The position numbers were made by a program, and so were the translations under genes. 64,000 bases of DNA from Winogradskyella costae (lineage in GTDB: Bacteria; Bacteroidota; Bacteroidia; Flavobacteriales; Flavobacteriaceae): positions 62,001 to 126,000 of the forward strand of contig NZ_JABFDK010000005.1 in NCBI RefSeq assembly GCF_013403865.1. Direction: 5' to 3'. This document shows positions 34,072-44,064 of this stretch, piece after piece. The notes under the pieces were generated by a model. That model had not been told where the DNA came from and searched no databases. It was given only the letters and a program-made list of their open reading frames with translations. Positions within the stretch are counted from its first letter, which is position 1; the number at the start of each line of letters is the position of its first letter.

Positions 34072-36561
34072 TCACAATTCATAAGCATTATTATTCACCA
34101 TAAAAATAGAGTTGACTAAAAACAGTTTTCCATTTTCCCAGAAACTTCTAAAAAGCGTGTTATCTACCATGTAAATAAAACTACCACTGCCCATCGGTTC
34201 TTCGCCAAATACTAAAGTTTGATCTAAGCTTTTTAATGCATTTTGTCCTGCAAAACCAGAATATACTTTGATATTATCTAAGTAAGCCACATTGTAACCA
34301 CTATCTAATAAACTGTACGCCGAACTCCCTAATTTTAATGTAAAATAATGGTCGTCATAACCAAAAGCCATAGGGTGTGTATTATCTACTTTAGTCTTAA
34401 AAATAGCTCCAGTAATTAAGTTATTACTGTATTCGCGTTCGCGATCTGCATAAGACGTTAGATTTTGTTTTTGTTCATCGTCTTTAGAATCTTTAGACGT
34501 CTTATAATTTAGGCTGAAACCATCTTTACCTGCAAAGCTTCGTAAGGCACCATCAATAGCAATCACTTTTCCACCAGCACGTACCCAATCTTTAAGTTTA
34601 GTCATGTTGTCGTCTGTAAATACTTTTCTGTAATTACCATTCGGAAGAATTAAAACATGGTACCTATCTAAATTTATGTCTCCAAGATCAGCCGTATTTA
34701 TAGAGGTTATAGGATAGTGTAATTGTTGTTCAAAGAAATGCCAAACTTCACCATAGCTTAAAGATGATGTACCCTCACCAGAAAGTACAGCAACCTTTTG
34801 CTTGTTTACCAGTTTAATATCTGGCGACCCTATATCTGGTGTTGTTTGTGAAAATCCTGAATTAATTTCCGTCAGCGTTTGTGCCTGTTCTTGAGCAATT
34901 GTGTTTAAGGTTTCTAAGAAGTTTTTAATGTGTTTATTATCTCCTTTAGTAATGATTAATGAACCACGTTCAAATTTTTTGTTATTAGAGGTGAATGGTT
35001 TTTCTGTAAAACGGACTTTGAAATTATACTTCAATAATTCAGCTAAAAATTGAGCGTCCTCTATAGAGTTCCATTTACTCACATAGCCATAGGTATCGGT
35101 TAACGCTTGCAATGCTTTTTTACTCAAAAGGGTTTCACTCGGAACCTTAGTGATACTCGCCATCGCTTCTAATCCGTATGCATAAGGAAGTGACCAAGCG
35201 GTGATATCGTAAGTTAACGAATCCGAAAGTTTAGCGTTAGGCTCAAATAAGGCTTTCACCATTTTACCTTTTGGCTGATTGGCGTGTACCACTAAAGCCT
35301 TACTGTTAATGTTTAGAGAACCTTGCTTTCCGGTAGCATAACTGATACCCGAAACTTTAGACGTCGTTGCGTTTTCGAAGGTGATGCTGTGTTTATTTAA
35401 TAGTGCTTTTAAACTATTCAGTTTATCTTCATTGCCTTTTAAAACATAACTTTTATATTTTAAGTTGGAATTGTCAAAGAATTTAGCAAACTCAGTATTT
35501 AGTTTTTTAGCATTTTTTGAAGCTATTTCAACGGTTGAAAGCCCAGTAGTTGTATGGTGTGTTAAACGTTCAATTAATGTTAATACATGGCCTTCATCGT
35601 TCAATATACCTAGACCTGCCATGCCATGGCCACCTTGCTCATAGGTCATTCCCATCGCCCCCATAAATGTTGGGTAGGTGTCACCATAACTCGGGTAGAA
35701 TAAATCGAAACGTTCTCTAGTGAAAAATAACCAACCTTTAGCATCAAAATATTTAGCGTGATTTTTTCCGATTTCGGTTTGAAAATCGCGTTGCCAATCC
35801 GTGATGACTTCATGAAATGGTTCCGCAGCCGGTGCAAAATAATAGGGTTCATTAATTCCTTGTTCATGAAAATCGACATGCACATGAGGCATCCATTTGT
35901 TATATACTTCTAACCGTTGCTGTGTTTCTACTTGTGATGCCCAAACCCAGTCTCTATTTAAGTCAAAAAGATAATGATTTGGTCTTCCTCCAGGCCAAGG
36001 TTCGTTGTGTTCACTCGCTTGTCTGTCAATGTTGTAAGGCTGACTTGCTGTTTCGTTATACCAATTAATATAACGATCACGGCCATCGGGATTCATGGAA
36101 GGATCAATAATCACAACCGTATTTTTAAGCCACTCTTGTTTTTCTGTAAGTAATTTAAATAAGGTAAGCATTGATGCTTCAGAGCTCGAAGCTTCATTAC
36201 CATGAACGTTATAACTTAACCAAACAATTGCAATATCGTCAGCAGAAGATTCACCGTCTAATAATCCAATATTTTTTAAATTGTTTTCTCTAATCGTTTC
36301 AAGTTTTTTTATGTTTTCTTCACTAGAAATATAGGCCAAATACAGACTTCTTCTCTCGTTTGTTTTTCCGTAGGTTTCTAGTTTTAATTGATTCGGAACT
36401 TGTTTTTCAATAGTTTTAAAATACTCTATAACTTGATGATTTCGACTAAATTGTGTACCGATTTCATAGCCTAAAAAGTCACTTGGAGATGCAATGGTTT
36501 GAGCCATTAGTGAGAGCTGAAAACAGAAAAAAACAACAAGAAAAGTAACTGGTTTTTGCAT
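34072..36561 (-). CDS. M14 family zinc carboxypeptidase, exported
   Basis: Large M14 peptidase of 829 aa. The ATG at 36561 gives a proper signal peptide (MQKPVTFLVVFFCFQLSLMAQ); the ATG at 36603 would add 14 basic residues and is not favoured. The zinc ligands are in NVHGNEASSSE (HxxE) and a downstream His in HVHVDFHEQG; the catalytic Glu is likely near TYEQGGHG. After the peptidase domain (about 40-380) there is a region containing a class I glutamine-amidotransferase-like fold (KVAVLSGEG, HVLILPNGNY). It should trim C-terminal residues of peptides in the periplasm or outside. Confidence 0.92.
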   Translation of the reverse strand: MQKPVTFLVVFFCFQLSLMAQTIASPSDFLGYEIGTQFSRNHQVIEYFKTIEKQVPNQLKLETYGKTNERRSLYLAYISSEENIKKLETIRENNLKNIGLLDGESSADDIAIVWLSYNVHGNEASSSEASMLTLFKLLTEKQEWLKNTVVIIDPSMNPDGRDRYINWYNETASQPYNIDRQASEHNEPWPGGRPNHYLFDLNRDWVWASQVETQQRLEVYNKWMPHVHVDFHEQGINEPYYFAPAAEPFHEVITDWQRDFQTEIGKNHAKYFDAKGWLFFTRERFDLFYPSYGDTYPTFMGAMGMTYEQGGHGMAGLGILNDEGHVLTLIERLTHHTTTGLSTVEIASKNAKKLNTEFAKFFDNSNLKYKSYVLKGNEDKLNSLKALLNKHSITFENATTSKVSGISYATGKQGSLNINSKALVVHANQPKGKMVKALFEPNAKLSDSLTYDITAWSLPYAYGLEAMASITKVPSETLLSKKALQALTDTYGYVSKWNSIEDAQFLAELLKYNFKVRFTEKPFTSNNKKFERGSLIITKGDNKHIKNFLETLNTIAQEQAQTLTEINSGFSQTTPDIGSPDIKLVNKQKVAVLSGEGTSSLSYGEVWHFFEQQLHYPITSINTADLGDINLDRYHVLILPNGNYRKVFTDDNMTKLKDWVRAGGKVIAIDGALRSFAGKDGFSLNYKTSKDSKDDEQKQNLTSYADREREYSNNLITGAIFKTKVDNTHPMAFGYDDHYFTLKLGSSAYSLLDSGYNVAYLDNIKVYSGFAGQNALKSLDQTLVFGEEPMGSGSFIYMVDNTLFRSFWENGKLFLVNSIFMVNNNAYEL

Positions 36562-36675
36562 CGAATTTGGTTTTAATTTAATGCGAGTAAATATACGCAG
36601 CATAAGTGAATTAACTAAAAATTAGGAATTAAAATACTGAAGAGCCTTATATTTATGCCATAATTTGAGATTTGT

Positions 36676-38274
36676 ATGCCAACCGACTGTATTCCGTTTA
36701 GGGAAACCCATTACTTTTCAGACTTTATATGTGATTATTTAGATCAGAAACCTGAATTAAAAGACTTTTATCATCGCTTTCCAAAACTAGAGAATTTTGA
36801 AGCTCAGATTGTAGAAAAACAATTAGCGGTTGAAGCGCAATCGAGAGCTGTTTTAGTCGAGAGTTTAAAAAAGCAATATAAAAATCTTCAAGCATCAGAA
36901 TTAACAGCTGAAAATATTGAAAGTTTAAATGCTGAGAACACGTTTACAATTACTACAGGTCACCAATTGAATCTTTTTACAGGGCCACTTTATTTCTTGT
37001 ATAAAATAATCTCAACTATAAATTTAACTAAGCAGTTAAAAGAAACATATCCTCAATATAATTTTGTACCCGTCTACTGGATGGCTTCTGAAGATCATGA
37101 TTTTGAAGAAATTAATTACTTTAATTTTAGAGGTAAAAAAATACAATGGAATTCTAAGCAAACAGGAGCCGTTGGTCATTTTGATACCGAAGGTTTAGAT
37201 GCTGTTTTTGACGTAATTTCATTAGAGTTTGGAGCAGGAAAAAACGCAGAACAATTAAAAAGTTGGTTTAGGGAGGGATATCTCAATCATTCGAATCTCG
37301 CAGATGCAACTCGTTATTTGGCAAACCAGTTATTTGGTGAGCACGGTTTAGTTATTTTAGATGCAGATGATAGAGAATTGAAACGTTTGTTTATTCCGCA
37401 GATGCAAAAAGAAATGTTAGAGCAAACGGCATTTAAAACTGTTTCTGAAACCAACAAGAAGTTAGAAGATTTAGAATTAAAAATTCAGGTAAATCCGAGA
37501 GAAATCAACCTCTTTTATATTAAAGATGGTTTACGTGAACGTATTATAGAAAGTGAAGGAGTTTATTCAGTATTGGATACTAATATTACCTGGAGTAAGA
37601 GTGAGCTACTAGAACACCTCGATGAGGCGCCTGAGCGATTTTCTCCTAACGTAATCATGCGCCCCTTATATCAAGAAGTAATCCTACCAAACCTATGTTA
37701 TATTGGCGGTGGTGGAGAAATGATATATTGGTTGCAATTAAAATCTAATTTTGAGGCTCAGAATGTCACATTTCCAATGTTATTATTAAGGAATTCGGCT
37801 TTAGTGAAATCAGAAAAGCAGGCTTCTAAACTTAATAATTTAAATATTCAAAATAAAGATTTGTTTTTAGATCGTCATTCGTTTATAAATAAGCGTGTTC
37901 GAAAAATTTCTAATATTGATATCGACTTTTCAGAACAGAGGCAACAGTTAGAATCACAATTTAAACACCTCTTTGATTTAGCAGAACAAACAGATAAATC
38001 GTTTTTAGGCGCAGTAAAATCTCAAGAAGTAAAACAAATAAAAGGTTTAAATCATCTTGAAAAACGTTTGTTGAAAGCACAAAAAAGAAAACTTGCAGAT
38101 CAGATTGAACGCTGTACAGAACTGCAAGAAGACTTATTTCCTGGTCAAAGTTTACAAGAACGAAATACTAATTTTTCGGAATTGTATTTAGAATATGGAA
38201 ATGAATTAATTCCTGAAATAATGAAAGCCTTAGAACCATTAAAAGGAGAATTTCTAATATTAAATTTAAAATAA
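36676..38274 (+). CDS. bshC: Bacillithiol biosynthesis cysteine-adding enzyme BshC
   Basis: BshC adds cysteine to glucosaminyl-malate in the last step of bacillithiol synthesis. The 532-aa length and motifs match: ITTGHQLNLFTGPLYFLYK, VPVYWMASEDHDFEEI, and the C-terminal helical region ending in long amphipathic helices (EKRLLKAQKRKLADQIER). The Rossmann-like core holds the conserved YIGGGGEMIYW. This implies that the organism uses bacillithiol as its main thiol. The next gene begins 3 bases after its stop. Confidence 0.96.
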   Translation: MPTDCIPFRETHYFSDFICDYLDQKPELKDFYHRFPKLENFEAQIVEKQLAVEAQSRAVLVESLKKQYKNLQASELTAENIESLNAENTFTITTGHQLNLFTGPLYFLYKIISTINLTKQLKETYPQYNFVPVYWMASEDHDFEEINYFNFRGKKIQWNSKQTGAVGHFDTEGLDAVFDVISLEFGAGKNAEQLKSWFREGYLNHSNLADATRYLANQLFGEHGLVILDADDRELKRLFIPQMQKEMLEQTAFKTVSETNKKLEDLELKIQVNPREINLFYIKDGLRERIIESEGVYSVLDTNITWSKSELLEHLDEAPERFSPNVIMRPLYQEVILPNLCYIGGGGEMIYWLQLKSNFEAQNVTFPMLLLRNSALVKSEKQASKLNNLNIQNKDLFLDRHSFINKRVRKISNIDIDFSEQRQQLESQFKHLFDLAEQTDKSFLGAVKSQEVKQIKGLNHLEKRLLKAQKRKLADQIERCTELQEDLFPGQSLQERNTNFSELYLEYGNELIPEIMKALEPLKGEFLILNLK

Positions 38275-38277
38275 TTA

Positions 38278-39648
38278 ATGCATCACATTGATATTGATCT
38301 TATTGAAATGACTTTAGATGTCATGAAATATGTCATCGGAAGAGTTTCAGCGACAGAGCACCAAATAGGAAAACCTAAAAAATACGAGGAATTAAAAGCT
38401 TTAGTAGGAGATACTGTAACAGAAAAAGGGGTTGGTGGAGAATATGCTTTTAATTTATGGAAAGAACACTTATCAAAAGCAAACGTGCCTGTTGATCATC
38501 CACGGAATCTAGCTTTCGTGCCAGCAGCACCTTCAAAAGCTGCTATAATGTTCGATTTAATAACAGCAGCATCAAGTATACATGGCGCTTATTGGATGGA
38601 GGGTGCCGGAGGCATTTTTTGTGAAAACGAAGCTATGAGCTGGATTGTCTCTTTAACAGGCATGCCAGAAGGTGCTTTTGGGGTGTTTACAAGTGGTGGT
38701 ACAGCAGCTAATTTATCAGCGATTGTTACCGCTAGAGAACATTGGAGAGAAAACCCAGAATTTAAGAATGAAAAAGGATTAATAATTACATCTATGGGAG
38801 CCCATTCTTCCGTAAAAGCAATGGCGAAAGTTGCAGATGTAGACATTATTTTGGTCGATTCTGAAGAACATTTAACAGGCGAAGCATTAAAAGAAAAAAT
38901 AACAAGTTTAACAACGCATCAGCGAAAATGTTTATTTGCGGTTGTTGGTACAGGCGGAACAACTAATGCTGGTATCATTGACGATTTATCAAGTATAGCG
39001 GAAGTCTGCGAAAATGAAAGTTTATGGTTTCATGTCGATGCTGCTTATGGAGGTGGGGCTTTAGTTGCAGATTCTGTACGACACCTATTTAAAGGAATTG
39101 AAAAAGCGGATAGCATTACTATAGATCCGCATAAATGGATGTTTTCACCTTACGATTGTGGTGCTGTACTTTATAAAAATATGGAGTTGGCTAAAAATGC
39201 ACATTCACAACAAGGCTCATATTTAGAGATTTTTAAAGATGAAGGTGCTCACGGATTTAATCCAACGGATTATCAAATTCAATTAACCAGACGTGTTAGA
39301 GGTTTGCCTTTGTGGTTTTCATTAGCAACTCACGGAACAGACCGTTATAAAGAAGCCGTGGAACGTGGTTTAGAATTGGCACAAATTGCTGGTCGTTTAA
39401 TAGAAGCACACCCAAATTTAGAATTGGTGAGAGAACCAAGTTTATCTTGTGTATTATATAGAAGGATAGGTTGGGATCCCGAAGATTACACCCACTGGAC
39501 TTATGAAAACCACGAAAAAGGTTTTGCATTAGTCACACCGACCAAGTGGAAAAATGGAGACACATACGAAACTTGCTCACGTTTTTGCTTTATAAACCCA
39601 GATACGACAGAACGCGATATCGAGATGATTTTAGAATCTATGGTTTAG
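38278..39648 (+). CDS. PLP-dependent amino acid decarboxylase (group II)
   Basis: Fold-type I decarboxylase of 456 aa, related to aromatic-amino-acid, glutamate and diaminobutyrate decarboxylases. The PLP lysine lies in TIDPHKWMFSPYDCG, the ring-stacking His region is GAHSSVKA, and the phosphate loop is FTSGGTAANLSA. The conserved HVDAAYGGG holds the PLP Asp. It lies 3 bases after bshC, so the two are probably co-translated; a link to bacillithiol is not established. The substrate cannot be fixed by eye. Confidence 0.9.
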   Translation: MHHIDIDLIEMTLDVMKYVIGRVSATEHQIGKPKKYEELKALVGDTVTEKGVGGEYAFNLWKEHLSKANVPVDHPRNLAFVPAAPSKAAIMFDLITAASSIHGAYWMEGAGGIFCENEAMSWIVSLTGMPEGAFGVFTSGGTAANLSAIVTAREHWRENPEFKNEKGLIITSMGAHSSVKAMAKVADVDIILVDSEEHLTGEALKEKITSLTTHQRKCLFAVVGTGGTTNAGIIDDLSSIAEVCENESLWFHVDAAYGGGALVADSVRHLFKGIEKADSITIDPHKWMFSPYDCGAVLYKNMELAKNAHSQQGSYLEIFKDEGAHGFNPTDYQIQLTRRVRGLPLWFSLATHGTDRYKEAVERGLELAQIAGRLIEAHPNLELVREPSLSCVLYRRIGWDPEDYTHWTYENHEKGFALVTPTKWKNGDTYETCSRFCFINPDTTERDIEMILESMV

Positions 39649-39657
39649 CTTAATTCG

Positions 39658-39685
39658 TTGGTTGCTGTACTGTTTTATCAACCAA
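39658..39685 (+). terminator. Possible weak terminator after the decarboxylase gene
   Basis: Stem TTGGTTG / CAACCAA with a 14-base loop sits 10 bases after the stop, followed by a T-rich tract (CTTTTCTTTTTTC) about 10 bases later. The gap before the T tract makes it uncertain. Confidence 0.35.
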
Positions 39686-39786
39686 ATCACGCTTTTCTTT
39701 TTTCAATAGTTTAAAAGTAGGCTTCACTTGTTAAAAAGTTAATACAAAAAATACTAATTGATAAATCGTAATTCCGAAAACCTTAC

Positions 39787-39794
39787 TATTTTTG
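39787..39794 (+). promoter_or_regulatory. -7 element (TATTTTTG) placing the guaA start at its ATG
   Basis: TATTTTTG matches TAnnTTTG. The ATG begins 4 bases after it, so the mRNA should have almost no leader. A TTG at 39758-39760 is 26 bases upstream, a longer spacer than usual. Confidence 0.55.
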
Positions 39795-39797
39795 CGC

Positions 39798-41333
39798 ATG
39801 CAACACAACAAAGTCCTAATACTAGATTTCGGATCGCAATACACACAACTTATTGCGCGTCGCGTTAGAGAATTAAATATCTACTGCGAAATTCACCCAT
39901 TCAACAAAATTCCTTCAGATTCAGAGAGCTTTAAAGCTGTTATTTTATCTGGTAGTCCAAATTCCGTAAGAGGAGAAGCTGTGCTTCACCCAGATTTGGA
40001 AGACATCAGAGGAAAAAAACCAATGCTAGCCGTTTGTTATGGTGCGCAATATTTAGCGCATTTTTCAGGAGGACAAGTGGCTGAATCTAACACAAGAGAA
40101 TACGGAAGAGCAAATTTAGCTTTTATAAAATCTGACGAAGATTTCTTCGAGAATATTCATGAAGGCAGCCAAGTATGGATGAGCCATAGCGATACAATTA
40201 AGCAGTTACCAACAGGCGGAGTACTTTTAGCAAGTACAAGCGACGTTGAGAATGCGGCTTATAAAATTGAAGGTGAGCAAACCTATGCGATACAATTTCA
40301 CCCAGAAGTTTACCATTCTACAGATGGCCATCAGCTTTTGAGTAATTTCTTAATTAAGATTGCTAAGGTTGAGCAAGATTGGACACCACAATCTTTTGTT
40401 GAAGAAACCGTTGATAGTCTTAAGGAGCAATTAGGTGATGATAAAGTGGTTCTTGGTTTATCAGGAGGGGTAGATTCTTCTGTAGCCGCCATGTTATTGC
40501 ATAAGGCAATTGGTGAAAACCTCTATTGTATTTTTGTTAATAATGGTCTACTGCGTAAGAATGAGTTTGAGGATGTACTGAATCAATACGAAGGCATGGG
40601 ACTTAATGTAAAAGGAGTCGATGCTTCGGCACGCTTTTTGGATGCATTAGCAGGATTGAGTGATCCAGAGCTTAAAAGAAAAGCCATTGGATCTGCATTT
40701 ATTGATGTTTTTGATGTTGAAGCTAATTTAATTCAGGATGTAAAGTGGTTGGCTCAAGGTACAATTTATCCAGATGTAATAGAAAGTGTATCGGCAACAG
40801 GTGGACCAAGTGCAACAATTAAAAGTCATCATAATGTGGGAGGATTACCAGATTACATGAAACTGAAGGTTGTTGAGCCGCTAAGAGCATTATTTAAAGA
40901 TGAAGTAAGACGTGTTGGTGCCTCTATGAATATGGATAAAGAATTGTTAGGACGTCACCCATTTCCGGGGCCAGGTTTAGCAATTAGAATTCTTGGAGAT
41001 CTAACCGCTGAAAAAGTACGTATATTACAAGAGGTAGATGCTATTTTTATTAATAATCTAAGGTCTTGGAATCTGTACGATAAAGTATGGCAAGCCGGAG
41101 CAATGTTGTTACCTGTAAATAGTGTCGGAGTCATGGGAGACGAACGTACCTATGAAAAATGTGTTGCTTTAAGAGCTGTTGAAAGTACAGATGGAATGAC
41201 GGCTGATTGGGTTAATTTACCGTATGAGTTTTTACAAAAAACATCAAACGAAATTATAAATAAAGTAAAAGGTGTAAATAGAGTTGTTTATGACATTAGC
41301 TCAAAACCACCTGCAACTATTGAATGGGAATAA
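39798..41333 (+). CDS. guaA: GMP synthase (glutamine-hydrolysing)
   Basis: GuaA converts XMP to GMP with glutamine and ATP. It is 511 aa from the ATG at 39798; an in-frame TTG two codons earlier overlaps the promoter and is rejected. The class I amidotransferase domain has C80 in LAVCYGAQ and the FHPEVYHS His-Glu pair. The PP-loop is [15 protein letters not shown], and the C-terminal dimerisation domain begins near [12 protein letters not shown]. An apparently leaderless transcript precludes regulation by a 5' riboswitch. Confidence 0.97.
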   Translation: MQHNKVLILDFGSQYTQLIARRVRELNIYCEIHPFNKIPSDSESFKAVILSGSPNSVRGEAVLHPDLEDIRGKKPMLAVCYGAQYLAHFSGGQVAESNTREYGRANLAFIKSDEDFFENIHEGSQVWMSHSDTIKQLPTGGVLLASTSDVENAAYKIEGEQTYAIQFHPEVYHSTDGHQLLSNFLIKIAKVEQDWTPQSFVEETVDSLKEQLGDDKVVLGLSGGVDSSVAAMLLHKAIGENLYCIFVNNGLLRKNEFEDVLNQYEGMGLNVKGVDASARFLDALAGLSDPELKRKAIGSAFIDVFDVEANLIQDVKWLAQGTIYPDVIESVSATGGPSATIKSHHNVGGLPDYMKLKVVEPLRALFKDEVRRVGASMNMDKELLGRHPFPGPGLAIRILGDLTAEKVRILQEVDAIFINNLRSWNLYDKVWQAGAMLLPVNSVGVMGDERTYEKCVALRAVESTDGMTADWVNLPYEFLQKTSNEIINKVKGVNRVVYDISSKPPATIEWE

Positions 41334-41346
41334 AAAAAGTTGTCAG

Positions 41347-41410
41347 TTTACAGTCTCAATAAGCTGTAAAAGAAAAAAAAATAGCTGATAGCTGAGTGTA
41401 ATCGAAGTGC
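41347..41410 (+). repeat. Intergenic repeat debris between guaA and the LysM gene
   Basis: It holds the hairpin TTTACAG / CTGTAAA (41347-41370), a tandem GCTGATA-GCTGAGT stretch and the TCGAAGTGC element (41391-41410) shared with 8632-8657. CAGTTTACAGTCTCA-like strings and the TCGAAGTG motif are common intergenic repeats in flavobacteria. The A-rich tract after the hairpin is on the wrong strand for a guaA terminator. Confidence 0.45.
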
Positions 41411-41480
41411 AGTTTTAGTCATTTTATAAAGTAAAAAAAGTAAATGGTTTTAAATAATTGTTTGCAGTAAAATAGAATTC

Positions 41481-43388
41481 ATGAAAAATATCTTAACCAT
41501 CATTTTAATTGCGTTTACAATTGGACTTAGTGCTCAAGACTATATAGAGCACACTGTTAAGCCAGGTGAAACAATTGAAAGTATTGCCAAAGGTTATCTA
41601 GTGACTCCATTTGATATTTACGCACTAAACCCTGATGCTAAACGTAAGTTTCAACCCAATTCAGTTTTAATTATTCCTAACTCTAAAGTTAAGAATGATG
41701 CTATTGTAGATGATAGCAGAGAATTAATTGGTTACAAAGATCATAAAGTAAAACGAAAAGAAACATTGTATGGATTAACTAAAGAATACAATGTTTCTGA
41801 AGATGAAATTAAAAAGGCAAATCGTTTTTTATATTCAGAAAATCTTAAAAAAGGTGATAAAATTAGAATACCTAAATACAGAACGGTAGTTTCTAAGCAA
41901 ACGTTAATGAATACCGTAAAAAAATATACGGTTCAACCTAAGGAAGGTAAATGGCGAATTGCTTATAAATTTGGGATTTCTGTTGCAGAATTAGAAGCTT
42001 TAAACCCATTTATGAATGAAACTATTCAGCCAGGTGATGAGTTAAACGTACCAAATATTGACGATACTGAAGAAAAACAGGTTGAATCGACTTTTGGTTA
42101 TTATGAAGTACTACCTAAAGAAGGCTTTTTTAGACTTAAGATTAAACTAAATTTAACTCAGGAGCAATTAGAAAAGTTAAATCCTGAATTAAAAGAAACA
42201 GGGTTAAAAGCAGGAATGGTGTTAAAAGTACCAGCTGATGTTGATACTACTAGTAGTTTAGAAGTTGTTGAAACTACAAATTTAAAGAGTAACCTAACCA
42301 ATTTTAAGACTAAAAAAATAGCCTTGATGCTGCCATATCGTCTCGATAGGATAGATGTGGATGCGGTTGAAGCAACTAAAGACAAGATTAAAGAAGACAA
42401 AAGATTATCAGTTGTTTTAGATTTTCATGTTGGTGTTATGATGGCCTTAGATTCTGCTAAGCAATTAGGGATTTCAACAGATTTAAAAGTTTTTGATACG
42501 CGTTACCATATTTCAAGAACAGCTGATATTTTAGCTGAAAATGATTTTTCAGATTATGATGCTGTGATTGGCCCAATGGAGGAAAATAGTTTTAACCGTG
42601 TAGCAATGACATTAAAAGCGGATAATATTCCTGTAATTGCAGCTATGAATAAGCCAAAACAGGTCTACGGTAATGTATTTCAAACTTTGCCAGAAGATAA
42701 GTTGTTGAGTAAGACAATGATAGATTTTGTAAAAGCAGATAGTTTAAAGACTAAAGTGGTAATTATTTCAGATCACTTACATAGAACAAGTAGTGAAGCT
42801 TTACAGAAACAATTTCCAAATTCTAAATTAATTTTAACACAAAAGGACAAGAAGGATAAATCAAAAGACGCTTATTATATTTACCATGCTAACTTGCAAA
42901 ATGTATTTAATGCAGGTAAAACAATAGTGTTTTTAGAAACTGAAAATACATCGTTGGCTTCTAGTGTTATTAGTATGCTGAATGGCTTTGCAGTAAATAA
43001 AACTGAGATTGTATTAGCAACTCTCAATAAAGGGAAGGCATTTGAAGGAAAGGATATCGATAATAATAACTTGTCTAACCTTAAGTTTCATTACCCATCT
43101 GTACACAAGGATTTTGACGAAACAAAATCAAATGGTTTTGTGGATACATACCGTAAAGAATACGGGGTGTCACCTAGTAAATATGTGTCGCGCGGATTTG
43201 ATATTACTTTAGATCTTTTAATGCGTTTGGCTTCTGCTGAAAACTTATATGAAGCCTCAATCGATGCTATTGAAACGGAATATATTGAAAATAAATTCAG
43301 GTATAATAAAGCCTTAATGGGGGGGTATGTTAATGAAGCTGTCTACATAGTTAAATATGATAACCTTAGAATTGTTAAAGCTGACTAA
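41481..43388 (+). CDS. LysM-repeat protein with periplasmic-binding-protein fold
   Basis: Exported protein of 635 aa with a signal peptide ending GLSAQ. Four LysM-like units follow at about 22-67, 88-131, 147-192 and 200-253 (for example HTVKPGETIESIAKGY and HKVKRKETLYGLTKEY). The rest (about 275-630) is a type I periplasmic-binding fold: KKIALMLPYRLD, YDAVIGPMEENSFNRVA, NIPVIAAMNK and the late SKYVSRGFDITLDLLMRL. A peptidoglycan-binding module joined to an LpoA/YraM-like sensor domain suggests a role in controlling cell-wall synthesis. It has no lipobox. It follows guaA, with a DUF922 gene after it. Confidence 0.88.
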   Translation: MKNILTIILIAFTIGLSAQDYIEHTVKPGETIESIAKGYLVTPFDIYALNPDAKRKFQPNSVLIIPNSKVKNDAIVDDSRELIGYKDHKVKRKETLYGLTKEYNVSEDEIKKANRFLYSENLKKGDKIRIPKYRTVVSKQTLMNTVKKYTVQPKEGKWRIAYKFGISVAELEALNPFMNETIQPGDELNVPNIDDTEEKQVESTFGYYEVLPKEGFFRLKIKLNLTQEQLEKLNPELKETGLKAGMVLKVPADVDTTSSLEVVETTNLKSNLTNFKTKKIALMLPYRLDRIDVDAVEATKDKIKEDKRLSVVLDFHVGVMMALDSAKQLGISTDLKVFDTRYHISRTADILAENDFSDYDAVIGPMEENSFNRVAMTLKADNIPVIAAMNKPKQVYGNVFQTLPEDKLLSKTMIDFVKADSLKTKVVIISDHLHRTSSEALQKQFPNSKLILTQKDKKDKSKDAYYIYHANLQNVFNAGKTIVFLETENTSLASSVISMLNGFAVNKTEIVLATLNKGKAFEGKDIDNNNLSNLKFHYPSVHKDFDETKSNGFVDTYRKEYGVSPSKYVSRGFDITLDLLMRLASAENLYEASIDAIETEYIENKFRYNKALMGGYVNEAVYIVKYDNLRIVKAD

Positions 43389-43488
43389 GTTGCAATAAAA
43401 GGTCATTAATAGTGATTTCCTAGTCTTACAACGCATTTAGTAGTCTACTATCGAAAAAGATTTTACATTTAATTCGAAATAATTACTC

Positions 43489-44028
43489 TTGAAAAACCTA
43501 CTTATAATTATATCTCTATTTTTCATTGGGGGTACATCTATTGAAGACTCTGTAACTTGGAATGAAAAAACTAAGCTAACTTGGGCTGACTTTAAGGCGG
43601 TGCCAGATTTAAAATCTAATGCTGCTGCCGTTACCGCTTCGGGTATAACTTTTGGGTATGGAGTAAAAACATCTGGAGAAAGAATAGTAGATTTTTCTAC
43701 TACAGTAGAAGCCCATTTTTATCCCAATAAATCTTGGTATATAAAGGAGAAGGGTAATCATCATATATTGGCTCATGAGCAACTACATTTTGATATTACA
43801 GAACTTTATGCACGTCAATTTAGAGCGCAAATAGCAGCGTTGATTGTTAATCAGAATGTAAAAGAACAGATGAGCAGATTACATGCTGAAATTAATGAGG
43901 CTGTAAATGAAACTCAACAACGTTACGATGAGCAAACTGACCATTCTATGAATGTAGAGATGCAAGAGGAATGGGAAAAAACAATTCAAATTGAACTTAA
44001 GAAATTTGAAGATTACAAATCACACTAA
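43489..44028 (+). CDS. DUF922-like exported putative zinc protease
   Basis: A 179-aa protein with a signal peptide (KNLLIIISLFFIGGTS). The start is TTG at 43489; no ATG fits ahead of the signal. The central motif LAHEQLHFDITELYAR holds HExxH (H96, E97, H100) with a further Glu at 105, as in metallopeptidases. WNEKTKLTWADFK near the N terminus is typical of the DUF922 group. Activity is unproven. It lies 100 bases after the LysM gene on the same strand. Confidence 0.75.
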   Translation: MKNLLIIISLFFIGGTSIEDSVTWNEKTKLTWADFKAVPDLKSNAAAVTASGITFGYGVKTSGERIVDFSTTVEAHFYPNKSWYIKEKGNHHILAHEQLHFDITELYARQFRAQIAALIVNQNVKEQMSRLHAEINEAVNETQQRYDEQTDHSMNVEMQEEWEKTIQIELKKFEDYKSH

Positions 44029-44064
44029 TTCAACGGTTTTTATCTACACTAAAATTTAATTAAA

